NCBI GenBank assembly: GCA_013216135.1
Contig: JABSOS010000001.1
Coordinates: forward strand, 62,001 to 126,000
Reading direction: 5' to 3'
Source of the DNA: Candidatus Caenarcanales bacterium
GTDB lineage: Bacteria > Cyanobacteriota > Vampirovibrionia > LMEP-6097
Length of the DNA stretch: 64,000 nt
Positions within the stretch are counted from its first letter, which is position 1. Each line of letters begins with the position of its first letter. The notes beneath the pieces were generated by a model. It saw only the letters and a list, made by a program, of their open reading frames with translations. It was not told where the DNA came from and made no database searches. Made by a program: the position numbers and the translations under genes. Shown in pieces: positions 37,459 through 45,060 of this stretch.

Positions 37459-38025
37459 GTGGAAGTTAAACCTGTAGGTAACTTTTTTGGGATTGCAAGT
37501 CAGAGCAAATCTCAACTTGAAGGAAGGAATACTATAACAAATTATAGTCGTCGGGATATTTCTGATTTATCACTCGGCGATTCTACTATTACTGATAAAT
37601 TAGATATTTCATATTCTCAAGGTAAGTTATTACAGGAAGCATCTGAAATATCTAATTTTATTCTAGTAGCGTCTGATGATAAATATGCTTCAAGTGATTC
37701 TTATAACAATAATTATTTTCGTGAAACTTTGGAAAATATAACTAATAGCTTTCTTAACAGGTTTGAGAAAGTTATTAATTCACCATATATAGATACTGAA
37801 AAGGTTTTTAACTCTATTAATGAAAATATTTTAGGCAAACAATATCGAATTGATACTCCTAATGATATATATACTTATAATGAATTTAGTAGAGCTGTTC
37901 AATATCTGAATTCTTCTCCAGAAGAAGGTTCTGATATGGTTTTTAGTGATGCTCAAAAAAAACTCTTAGACCCATTGAGAAATTTTTACAATCAATTTAA
38001 AAAATTAAAGCCATCAGAAAATTAA
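37459..38025 (+). CDS. Small hypothetical protein
   Basis: A 188-residue soluble, polar protein (Ser, Asn, Asp, Tyr-rich), with no signal peptide and no recognised domain. The start is GTG 37459, supported by TTTGGAG seven bases upstream. The first 60 residues look disordered (SQSKSQLEGRNTITNYS); the rest is helical with a Tyr/Asn cluster (SSDSYNNNYFRETLENI). It is similar in composition to the orphan 70 bp upstream and may be expressed with it. No function proposed. Confidence 0.5.
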   Translation: MEVKPVGNFFGIASQSKSQLEGRNTITNYSRRDISDLSLGDSTITDKLDISYSQGKLLQEASEISNFILVASDDKYASSDSYNNNYFRETLENITNSFLNRFEKVINSPYIDTEKVFNSINENILGKQYRIDTPNDIYTYNEFSRAVQYLNSSPEEGSDMVFSDAQKKLLDPLRNFYNQFKKLKPSEN

Positions 38026-38087
38026 TTCAAATAATAAATCACTATCTAGAATATAATTTCTATTAATAATAATTATTAGGAGATGAG

Positions 38088-38642
38088 ATGATGAAGAAAT
38101 TTAATGGTTTATTGTTAGCTTTAAGTGTTTTATTACTTTGTTCACCGGTTTTTGCAAAGGATAAGGCTAAAGTTAAGTTTGGTTTCGTAGGTTTTAAGAG
38201 CGTAGCTTCTGGAGATGGTAACTCTGTAGCTGCTGTTGAGCAAGCAGATAGAATTAATATCACTTTAGGTGGTGCTAAAGGTACCACTTCTGGTACTTTA
38301 ACTGTAATTATTCCTTCAAGTATCGTTGATACTTTAGCTAAAGGTACTAAACTTGATGTAACAGCTACTGGAAATGAAGATACTAGCCAAGCTGTTATCG
38401 TTTTCCAAGGTCAGAAAACAAAAGTTAATGGTTTAAATACTAAAACTACAGGAATTACTTCTACTAATGATACTACTGCAAATGGTAAGTTAACTGTAGT
38501 TAAGTATGATTCAGCTACTAAAGAACTTAAGTTTAAGCTTAATGCTAAAGCTGGTCCATGGGCTAAATCTACATCTAAAGGTAATAAAGATGTTTCTAAG
38601 CCAGTTCCAGTTAGAGCTGCTGCTGTAGTAACTCTTCCATAA
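38088..38642 (+). CDS. Secreted beta-rich protein of unknown function
   Basis: A 184-residue exported protein. The signal peptide MMKKFNGLLLALSVLLLCSPVFA is cleaved before KDKAK (about residue 24). The mature protein has no Cys and is Thr/Lys/Gly/Val-rich, with alternating hydrophobic and polar residues (GTLTVIIPSSIVD; KLTVVKYDSATKELKFKLN), suggesting an immunoglobulin-like beta sandwich. A strong AGGAGATGAG ribosome site, simple codon choice and a strong terminator 28 bp after the stop mark an abundant monocistronic product, perhaps a surface or extracellular structural protein. The family is not recognised. Confidence 0.65.
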   Translation: MMKKFNGLLLALSVLLLCSPVFAKDKAKVKFGFVGFKSVASGDGNSVAAVEQADRINITLGGAKGTTSGTLTVIIPSSIVDTLAKGTKLDVTATGNEDTSQAVIVFQGQKTKVNGLNTKTTGITSTNDTTANGKLTVVKYDSATKELKFKLNAKAGPWAKSTSKGNKDVSKPVPVRAAAVVTLP

Positions 38643-38669
38643 TTTCTTTTTGATTAATTTAAAAAAGGC

Positions 38670-38705
38670 AAAAGCCCGCTCAACACAGAAAGCGGGCTTT
38701 TTTTC
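38670..38705. terminator. Intrinsic terminator
   Basis: AAAAGCCCGCT - CAACACAGAA - AGCGGGCTTTT with a further T-run: an eleven-base perfect stem ending the secreted protein gene. The A-run on the left means it can also terminate the convergent small gene. Confidence 0.9.
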
Positions 38706-38723
38706 GGCGTATATTTGTTTTAT

Positions 38724-38915
38724 TTAACAGAATCCTTTAGATCTTGAATACATTATTTTTTCAATTTGCTCGATATCCCTAAATGCTTCAAGTGTTTCAT
38801 CATCAGCCTGTTCTATATCATTACCCAATAGCTCAAGCTTAAGACGATCTGCTCTCCTTAAAGATTCTGATTCACACACACCACAGTCATCTTGACCGTT
38901 TTTTGTGTAACTCAT
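38724..38915 (-). CDS. Small cysteine-containing protein, 63 residues
   Basis: A 63-residue acidic protein beginning MSYTKNGQDDCGVCESESL, with a Cys-x-x-Cys near the N terminus and a third Cys as the final residue (KGFC). The middle is an amphipathic acidic helix (DDETLEAFRDIEQIEKIM). It is judged a real gene because a near-perfect GGAGGGA ribosome site lies 6 nt before the ATG and its 3' end abuts a shared terminator. The two-plus-one cysteine layout could bind a metal or act in thiol exchange; neither is certain. Confidence 0.6.
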   Translation of the reverse strand: MSYTKNGQDDCGVCESESLRRADRLKLELLGNDIEQADDETLEAFRDIEQIEKIMYSRSKGFC

Positions 38916-39118
38916 TAACGTCCCTCCAGGTTATTTAGTTCTTAATATTTGAATAAATTTGACTTTTATTCACACACCAAGATTTATATAACTTATTAAA
39001 GTTAAGTTCTCTTTATCTAATTCCAAATTTACTGCATATGTACAAAATTTTATTGAGAACGATTTGCGATTTCTTCACTAAGTCTTATGATTTGCAATAA
39101 TAATAGGTGGAATAAAAT

Positions 39119-39134
39119 TTTAGTAATTACTAAA
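39119..39134. promoter_or_regulatory. sodA: 16-bp perfect palindrome upstream of superoxide dismutase
   Basis: TTTAGTAATTACTAAA is fully self-complementary and lies 24-39 bp before the sodA ATG, just upstream of its ribosome site. The position suits a repressor operator. It is not an obvious Fur (GATAATGATAATCATTATC) or PerR box. Confidence 0.5.
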
Positions 39135-39157
39135 GATTAATAAGGAGACACTGAAAT

Positions 39158-39814
39158 ATGCCACATACTTTACCTGAACTTCCATGGGAAAAAACTGCTC
39201 TTGAGCCTAACTATCAAGCTAGCACATTAGAATTTCACTATGGAAAACACCATAACGCTTATGTAACTAAATTAAACGCTGCTCTTGAAGGAACAGGTTT
39301 TGAAAACACTGCGATTGAAGAATTATTAACTGGTCTTAAGACTAAAGATTTTCCAGTTGACAAAAGACAAGCTGTTATCAATAACGGTGGTGGTCACTAT
39401 AATCACACACTTTTCTGGAATATTTTAGGACCTAAGGCTCCTGAAGCACCTACTGGTGAATTAGCTGAGCAAATCAACAAAGACTTTGGTAGTTTTGAAG
39501 CATTTAAAGAGAAGTTTTCTAACAGCGCTGCTACTTTATTTGGTAGTGGTTGGACTTGGTTAACTGTAAACCCAGATGGTTCTTTAAATATTGAAAACAC
39601 TGTAAATCAGGATAACTGTTTAATGGATTCTGATAAAAAACCAGTAATGGTTCTTGATGTTTGGGAACATGCTTACTATTTAGAAGTTCAAAACAGAAGA
39701 CCTGATTTCATCGCTACTTTCTGGAAAATGATTAACTGGAATAAAGTTGCTGAATATTACTCAGCTGCTAAATCTGGTAAAAAGATCATTGATCTTGAAG
39801 CAGTAGCTGCTTAG
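39158..39814 (+). CDS. sodA: Superoxide dismutase, Mn-type
   Basis: Dismutes superoxide to H2O2 and oxygen. A 218-residue Fe/Mn-family enzyme with all four metal ligands: His27 (FHYGKHHNAY), His83 (HYNHTLFW), Asp167 and His171 (DVWEHAYY). The Gly-rich NNGGGHYNH and the Gln in TVNQDN (instead of the Fe-type Ala/Gly) point to manganese or cambialistic use. No signal peptide, so it is cytosolic. An AAGGAGA ribosome site precedes the ATG, a palindromic operator candidate sits upstream, and a terminator follows. Together with peroxiredoxin it makes a short oxidative-defence neighbourhood and shows regular exposure to oxygen. Confidence 0.93.
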   Translation: MPHTLPELPWEKTALEPNYQASTLEFHYGKHHNAYVTKLNAALEGTGFENTAIEELLTGLKTKDFPVDKRQAVINNGGGHYNHTLFWNILGPKAPEAPTGELAEQINKDFGSFEAFKEKFSNSAATLFGSGWTWLTVNPDGSLNIENTVNQDNCLMDSDKKPVMVLDVWEHAYYLEVQNRRPDFIATFWKMINWNKVAEYYSAAKSGKKIIDLEAVAA

Positions 39815-39842
39815 TCTTAATTTAAATTAGTAATTTATATTT

Positions 39843-39882
39843 AATAACGGGAAATTCTTTGAGGGTTTTCCGTTATTTTTTT
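39843..39882 (+). terminator. Intrinsic terminator after sodA
   Basis: AATAACGGgAAA ... TTTtCCGTTATT followed by TTTTTT: a stem of about eleven pairs and a T-run. Confidence 0.75.
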
Positions 39883-39977
39883 ATTTAAACCCCTTACTAT
39901 TTAAGGATATCCCGTGAATATTATTTTGATAGTAAATTTTTTCATTTTTTATGCTTGTATATTGTGGATATCTTATT

Positions 39978-40007
39978 TTGACATAATGGGTTTCAAAATA
40001 ATATAAT
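39978..40007 (+). promoter_or_regulatory. Sigma-70-type promoter of the repeat-protein gene
   Basis: TTGACA (39978-39983), an 18-bp spacer and TATAAT (40002-40007), both perfect. Predicted start is near 40014, giving a 5' leader of about 70 nt. This contrasts with the leaderless arrangement of many neighbours. A second TTGACA at 40054 has no good -10 partner. Confidence 0.75.
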
Positions 40008-40085
40008 TTTTAGATGTAAATACTGTTCCAATGAATTAAAATAATTAATTCGTTGACAAGTATTTAAGAAAATATGAGGAAAAAT

Positions 40086-43000
40086 ATGAAATTACTTAGA
40101 AAAACCTTAACATTAGCATTGCTTATAGCCTTTATTACTCAAGGTTATGTAGCACCTATTAAAGTTGAAGCTGCTTTCGTTCCATTGGAATGTATCTCTG
40201 GTGAATGTGACATTAATGTCTTCGGCCAGGATAATGATTTTAATAAGGTTTTTCCTGAAAGTAGCCCGAGCATAAGATTAAGAGTTCGCCCAAGCCTATT
40301 TAGAGCTCCAGGATCTGCCGAAGATTCTTTTTCATATAGAGCATATGAGATCAATGGCTTAGGTCAAAAAGAAGTAATTTCAAAAACATACGTGAAATTC
40401 CCTAAAGCTAAGAAAAATTTAAAAGATTATCAGTTAGATTTACCATTATCACCGTTTACAGGTTCTAAGACTGTTTACATCGAGTGGTATTCCTCAAATG
40501 ACAAGCTTTTACTCACTAATAGTGTTGATTTGAATGCAGAAGGTGTTGTTACAAGTAATTTAGCTCAAAGTGTTAACCCTAACTATGATTCTGTTAAAGA
40601 AACAGTAATGGATTTCTTAGTTAACAATGTTAGATGGAATGCTAAGACGAAAGGTGATTCTAAGGTTATTTCTGTAGTTCCTGATAATGCTAATAATGTT
40701 TTAGAAGTTAATATTCCTGTATCTCGTCCTAATGTAAATAGAACTAATGTTAAACGTAAAAAATTAAGATACGGTTCTAGTAATGGTGTTGACTATGATT
40801 CTGAGTCAGTAAATGCTAATCCAGGTAGTGATAATGGTTTAATTTCAACTGATTCTCAAATCATTGTTAATGATGGTAATGTAATGGCTGTTACTTCAAG
40901 TGTTAACCCAGCAGTTCCTCTTTTAGTTATTGGTTCTGATAGAAGACTTGGTATTAATGAAGATACGCCACTCGCGACTTTAGATATAGCTCCTGGTAAC
41001 AATACTGAAGAGTTACCTATTATGAGATTTAGACCAAGTCCTCTTCCAAGTTCGCTTACAGAAGGTGCTTTTGAATTTGATAATTCAGGTGATTTATATT
41101 TCACGTCAAATGGTACTAGAAGAAACTTTGTTTTTAATCCAGATGGTGATGACTCAGTTAAAAAATTACAGAGTTCAACTGATACAACTAATTTCACTAC
41201 TTATACTGGTAACTTCAATACAGTTTTAAATTCTCAAGCAGAATTAACTAATTTAAACTTACCTGTAGCAAATGGTACTATCGCAAGATTAGAAGATTTA
41301 GTAGGTTTAACTCCTGGAACAGGAACTGTTGGTACTGCTCAGTTAGCAAATGGAAGTGTAACAAATCCTAAGCTAGCTACAGATGCAGTAACAACAGATA
41401 AAATTTTAGATGGAACAATTACTGCAAGTGACTTAGATTCATCAGTTTTAAATTCTTTAGATGAAGCATTAAGATTGAAAAGTAGCAATGTGGGTTCTAC
41501 AACAGAAGCTATTACATTTGATGGTTTAAACAATGCAGTATTCATTTCAAATGGTGCAGATGTAAATTTAACTCTTCCAGATGGTGATGGAACTTTGGCA
41601 AGACTTTCAGATATTTCATCTCCAGGACCTGGAACTATTGGAACTGCTGAACTTGCAGATGGTAGTGTAACAAATATAAAGTTAGCTGCAAATGCAGTAA
41701 CCACAGACAAGATTTTAGATGGTGAAGTAGGAACAGCAGATTTAGCAAATGACGCAGTAACTACAAGTAAGATTACAGATGGTCATGTAACCGTATTAAA
41801 GTTAGCAACAGATTCTGTTAATTCAGATAAAGTAATCGATGGTAGTTTAACTGGTGTTGATATTCAAGATGGTTCTTTAACTGATTCTGATTTAGCTACT
41901 GGTTCAGTGACTACAGATGAAATTTTAGATGGAACTATTTTAGGAATTGATGTTGCGCCTAATACTTTAACTGGTGCAAATATTTTTGATGGCAGTATTA
42001 CTGACCTAGATTTAGCTCCTAATAGTGTGACTACAAGTAAGATTACAGATGGTCATGTAACCGTATTAAAGCTAGCAACTGATTCTGTTAACTCAGATAA
42101 GGTAATTGATAATTCATTAACTGCTGATGATTTAGATACAGGTTCAGTTACATCTGATGAAATTTTAGATGGAACAATCACAGCAAGTGATTTAGATTCA
42201 TCAGTTTTAAATTCTTTAGATGAAGCATTAAGATTGAAAAGTAGCAATGTGGGTTCTACAACAGAAGCTATTACATTTGATGGTTTAAACAATGCAGTAT
42301 TCATTTCAAATGGTGCAGATGTAAATTTAACTCTTCCAGATGGTGATGGAACTTTGGCAAGACTTTCAGATATTTCATCTCCAGGACCTGGAACTATTGG
42401 AACTGCTGAACTTGCAGATGGTAGTGTAACAAGTATTAAGATTCAAGACGAAACAATTCAAACAATAGATTATGCTGATTTTTCTGTAACCAAAATTAAA
42501 TTAGCTTCTAATTCAGTAGGCTCTGGGAAAATTATGAATGGATCTGTGCAATCTGTAGACTTAGCAGATGAAAGTGTAACAACTCCCAAGTTAGCTCCTG
42601 ATGCAGTAGATACAAGTAAAGTAGCAGATGAAAGTTTAACTGGTGCAGATATTCAAGATGGTTCAATTACAATAGACGACTTAGCTCCAGGAACGATAAG
42701 CGGAGGTTCTCTAGCAGATGGCAGTGTAACAAATATAAAGTTAGCTGCAAATGCAGTAACCACAGACAAGATTTTAGATGGAACGATAACTGGTGCAGAT
42801 TTAGCTCCAGGAACGATAAATGCATCAAATATCACAAACAATTCTATTACGAATGTTCAGATAGATAACGATACAATCTTATCTACCAATATTCAAGATA
42901 GTACAATTCAGACAGTAGATCTAGCAGATGGTAGTGTAACAACTCTAAAACTAGCTTCAGATGCAGTAGATACAAGTAAAGTAGCAGATGAAAGTTTAAC

Positions 43001-44174
43001 TGGCGCAGATATTCAAGATGGTTCAATTACAATAGACGACTTAGCTCCAGGAACGATAAGCGGAGGTTCTCTAGCAGATGGCAGTGTAACTAATCCTAAG
43101 TTAGCTCCAGATTCTGTAACGAGTAACAAGATCGAAGATGGTACTATTCAGGTAGCAGATTTAGCTCCTAATGTTCTTACTTTAGCGACCGTAGCTGATG
43201 GTTCTATAACTACACCTAAGTTAGCTAATTTTGCTGTTACAACATTAAAGCTTGCTAATGATTCAGTTGTTTCTGCAAAGATTGTTGACAACTCTATCCA
43301 ATCAGTTGATTTTGCTCCAAATTCTATAATTACTGATAAAATAGCAAATTCAGCTGTTACAACTAATAAATTAAATAATTTTTCTGTTACAGCAGTTAAA
43401 CTTGCAAATAACGTAATAACGACAGGTAAAATAATGAATGGTTCTATTCTTTCTGAAGATATGGCTGTTGAAGCTGTGGATTCTGTTAATATTAAAACTT
43501 CATCAGTTACTACGCCTAAATATGCTAATTTTTCAATTACCGAAGCTAAGTTAGCAGCAAATTCTGTAACCACTTCTAAAATTCAGAACTTTACAATTTT
43601 ACCTGAAGATCTTCACCCTAGTACTTTAAGTGCTATTACCACGACTCCAGGTTCTGGTTCTGTAACAACTTCTATATTAGCTGATAATTCAGTAACAAGT
43701 ACGAAGATCGTCAATGGTTCAGTAGATACCGTTGATCTAGCAGACGGTAGTGTGACAAACTCTAAGTTAGCTTCTGATGCTGTTACTACAGATAAAGTTT
43801 TAGATGAAACATTAACTGGTGCTGATATTCAAGATGGTAGTATAACTGCTGCAGATTTAGCTCCTGGTGCTATACCTTCTCTTACTACTGATAAAGGTGT
43901 TTTAGTTGGTACGGTAATTGACTTTACTGCTCAGCATAATTACTTTACAAAAGTTATGACTGCTAATACTACTTTTACGGCTATTAACTTACAACAAGGT
44001 CATAAATATTTCCTAAGATTATCAGGTTTCTTTGTTCCTACATTCCCAGGTTATTTTATTAAGGTTGATAACAGTACTTATATTGCTGGATCTGATAATC
44101 TTCTGGAAATGGAAGTTCTGGATGATAGTATTTCAAACCCAGTTGTGAAACTTAGGTATAAACAAGTTAATTAA
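40086..44174 (+). CDS. Secreted repeat protein (fibre/adhesin-like), 1362 residues
   Basis: Exported protein: signal peptide KLLRKTLTLALLIAFITQGYVAPIKVEA. ATG 40086 is chosen because GAGGAA lies 5 nt upstream; ATG 40074 is in frame without a ribosome site. Residues about 30-260 form an N-terminal domain, then about 290-370 read like phage or bacterial fibre shafts (ATLDIAPGNN, FEFDNSGDLYFTSNGTRR). From about 400 to 1265 runs a long array of roughly 15-residue units such as DGSVTNIKLAANAVT, TDKILDGTITGADLA, which would stack as a beta solenoid or trimeric fibre. Residues about 1270-1362 form a different C-terminal domain (FTAQHNYFTKVMTANTTF). Composition is Asp/Thr/Val-rich. It probably projects from the cell surface; attachment or matrix function is inference. 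It has its own promoter and terminator. Confidence 0.85.
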   Translation: MKLLRKTLTLALLIAFITQGYVAPIKVEAAFVPLECISGECDINVFGQDNDFNKVFPESSPSIRLRVRPSLFRAPGSAEDSFSYRAYEINGLGQKEVISKTYVKFPKAKKNLKDYQLDLPLSPFTGSKTVYIEWYSSNDKLLLTNSVDLNAEGVVTSNLAQSVNPNYDSVKETVMDFLVNNVRWNAKTKGDSKVISVVPDNANNVLEVNIPVSRPNVNRTNVKRKKLRYGSSNGVDYDSESVNANPGSDNGLISTDSQIIVNDGNVMAVTSSVNPAVPLLVIGSDRRLGINEDTPLATLDIAPGNNTEELPIMRFRPSPLPSSLTEGAFEFDNSGDLYFTSNGTRRNFVFNPDGDDSVKKLQSSTDTTNFTTYTGNFNTVLNSQAELTNLNLPVANGTIARLEDLVGLTPGTGTVGTAQLANGSVTNPKLATDAVTTDKILDGTITASDLDSSVLNSLDEALRLKSSNVGSTTEAITFDGLNNAVFISNGADVNLTLPDGDGTLARLSDISSPGPGTIGTAELADGSVTNIKLAANAVTTDKILDGEVGTADLANDAVTTSKITDGHVTVLKLATDSVNSDKVIDGSLTGVDIQDGSLTDSDLATGSVTTDEILDGTILGIDVAPNTLTGANIFDGSITDLDLAPNSVTTSKITDGHVTVLKLATDSVNSDKVIDNSLTADDLDTGSVTSDEILDGTITASDLDSSVLNSLDEALRLKSSNVGSTTEAITFDGLNNAVFISNGADVNLTLPDGDGTLARLSDISSPGPGTIGTAELADGSVTSIKIQDETIQTIDYADFSVTKIKLASNSVGSGKIMNGSVQSVDLADESVTTPKLAPDAVDTSKVADESLTGADIQDGSITIDDLAPGTISGGSLADGSVTNIKLAANAVTTDKILDGTITGADLAPGTINASNITNNSITNVQIDNDTILSTNIQDSTIQTVDLADGSVTTLKLASDAVDTSKVADESLTGADIQDGSITIDDLAPGTISGGSLADGSVTNPKLAPDSVTSNKIEDGTIQVADLAPNVLTLATVADGSITTPKLANFAVTTLKLANDSVVSAKIVDNSIQSVDFAPNSIITDKIANSAVTTNKLNNFSVTAVKLANNVITTGKIMNGSILSEDMAVEAVDSVNIKTSSVTTPKYANFSITEAKLAANSVTTSKIQNFTILPEDLHPSTLSAITTTPGSGSVTTSILADNSVTSTKIVNGSVDTVDLADGSVTNSKLASDAVTTDKVLDETLTGADIQDGSITAADLAPGAIPSLTTDKGVLVGTVIDFTAQHNYFTKVMTANTTFTAINLQQGHKYFLRLSGFFVPTFPGYFIKVDNSTYIAGSDNLLEMEVLDDSISNPVVKLRYKQVN
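41433..41673 (+). repeat. 241-bp direct repeat, copy 1
   Basis: Identical by eye over 241 bp to 42192-42432 (offset 759 bp, exactly 253 codons). It encodes a segment with LNSLDEALRLKSSNVG and TLPDGDGTLARLSDI. No base differs even at silent positions, so the duplication or gene conversion is recent. Confidence 0.9.
42192..42432 (+). repeat. 241-bp direct repeat, copy 2
   Basis: Second copy of 41433-41673. The flanks diverge immediately on the right, and are similar with scattered differences on the left. It lies inside the same reading frame, so unequal crossing-over would delete or add 253 residues without a frameshift. Confidence 0.9.
42600..43090 (+). repeat. 131-bp direct repeats, 360 bp apart
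   Basis: 42600-42730 and 42960-43090 match apart from one base (T 42644, C 43004). The 360-bp offset is 120 codons. A further shorter repeat from near 41660 recurs near 42719 (GTGTAACAAATATAAAGTTA...). These show repeated in-frame shuffling inside the solenoid array. Confidence 0.85.
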
Positions 44175-44196
44175 AATAATTTTCTCATTGATCACG

Positions 44197-44225
44197 AAAA
44201 GCCGCTTGTTATGAGCGGCTTTTTT
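44197..44225 (+). terminator. Intrinsic terminator after the repeat-protein gene
   Basis: AAAAGCCGCT-tgttatg-AGCGGCTTTT with a T-run: a perfect stem ending a 4-kb monocistronic gene. Confidence 0.85.
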
Positions 44226-44252
44226 GTTGTGTAAATTGAATTTTAAAGTTAT

Positions 44253-45047
44253 TTAAAATCTAGAATTTTCTAAAACTTTATCAGCTCCCCAGTATTCATT
44301 AACTGGAATTTTTTCAATTAACGTGAATAACATTTTTCTTAATTTATCAATATTGTTATTAAATACTTCGAAAACAGCTGCGTGACTAACTGGTTCACAA
44401 TCAGCTACTAAACCACAATCATAGTCAGTAACTAAAGAAATGTTTACACAAGCCATACCAGCTTCTCTTACTAGATGTGCTTCAGGGTATTGAGTCATAT
44501 TGATAATATCCCAGCCCATTTTTGTAAACCATTCAGATTCTGCTCTTGAACTGAATCTAGGACCATTAATAACTACTACAGTACCTTTTTCATGTACAGT
44601 AATAGAGTTTTCTTTTGCAGAGTCTATGGCTAGTTTTCTTAATTCTTCTATATATGGATAAGCAGCACTGACATGAGTTGCGATAGGTCCATCAAAGAAA
44701 GTATCAGCTCTACCATTAGTTCTATCTACCCATTGATCAGCTATTACAAAGTGCCCTGGTTCTATTTCTTTTTTTAAACTTCCTACAGCACACGGGCAGA
44801 GTACCGTGCTTACACCTAGCTTTTTCATGGCGTTTACATTTGCTCTGTAGTTGATTTTATGAGGTGGTATAGTATGTTTGCGTCCATGACGCGGTAAGAA
44901 AGATATTTTTTTACCGGCGTATTCTCCTATGAACACTGAATCTGAACAGGGTCCATATTCACTTTCTACTTGAACTTCTTCTACATTTTCTAAGAAAGAG
45001 TAGAGCCCACTGCCACCAAAAATTCCAATATCTGCTTTTTTATCCAT
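44253..45047 (-). CDS. mtnP: S-methyl-5'-thioadenosine phosphorylase
   Basis: Splits methylthioadenosine, a by-product of polyamine or acyl-homoserine-lactone synthesis, to adenine and 5-methylthioribose 1-phosphate for methionine salvage. A 264-residue purine nucleoside phosphorylase family enzyme. Motifs: IGIFGGSGLYSF (phosphate-binding), FLPRHGRKHTIPPHKINYRAN, CAVGSLKKEIEPGHFVIADQW, INGPRFSSRAES, the adenosine/MTA-specific NMTQYPEAHLVREAG and LVTDYDCG. MTA use rather than inosine follows from NMTQYPEA. TATAAT ends 7 nt before the ATG and overlaps the stop of the upstream patatin gene. No other methionine-salvage gene is in the window. Confidence 0.93.
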   Translation of the reverse strand: MDKKADIGIFGGSGLYSFLENVEEVQVESEYGPCSDSVFIGEYAGKKISFLPRHGRKHTIPPHKINYRANVNAMKKLGVSTVLCPCAVGSLKKEIEPGHFVIADQWVDRTNGRADTFFDGPIATHVSAAYPYIEELRKLAIDSAKENSITVHEKGTVVVINGPRFSSRAESEWFTKMGWDIINMTQYPEAHLVREAGMACVNISLVTDYDCGLVADCEPVSHAAVFEVFNNNIDKLRKMLFTLIEKIPVNEYWGADKVLENSRF

Positions 45048-45054
45048 CAGATTT

Positions 45055-45060
45055 ATTATA
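45055..45060 (-). promoter_or_regulatory. -10 box (TATAAT) at leaderless spacing
   Basis: Minus-strand TATAAT ends 7 nt before the mtnP ATG and includes the last bases of the patatin gene, giving mtnP its own start. Confidence 0.45.

Noticed and set aside
41433-43090. Regular repeats considered as a CRISPR array
   Set aside because: Repeats are coding, in frame, long and without uniform spacers.
41339-43573. Several long minus-strand frames opposite the repeat protein
   Set aside because: Shadow frames created by the repeated codons of the plus-strand gene; no starts, ribosome sites or motifs.
40086-44174. Phage tail-fibre gene, hence prophage
   Set aside because: Signal peptide, own promoter and terminator, housekeeping neighbours and no phage structural genes.
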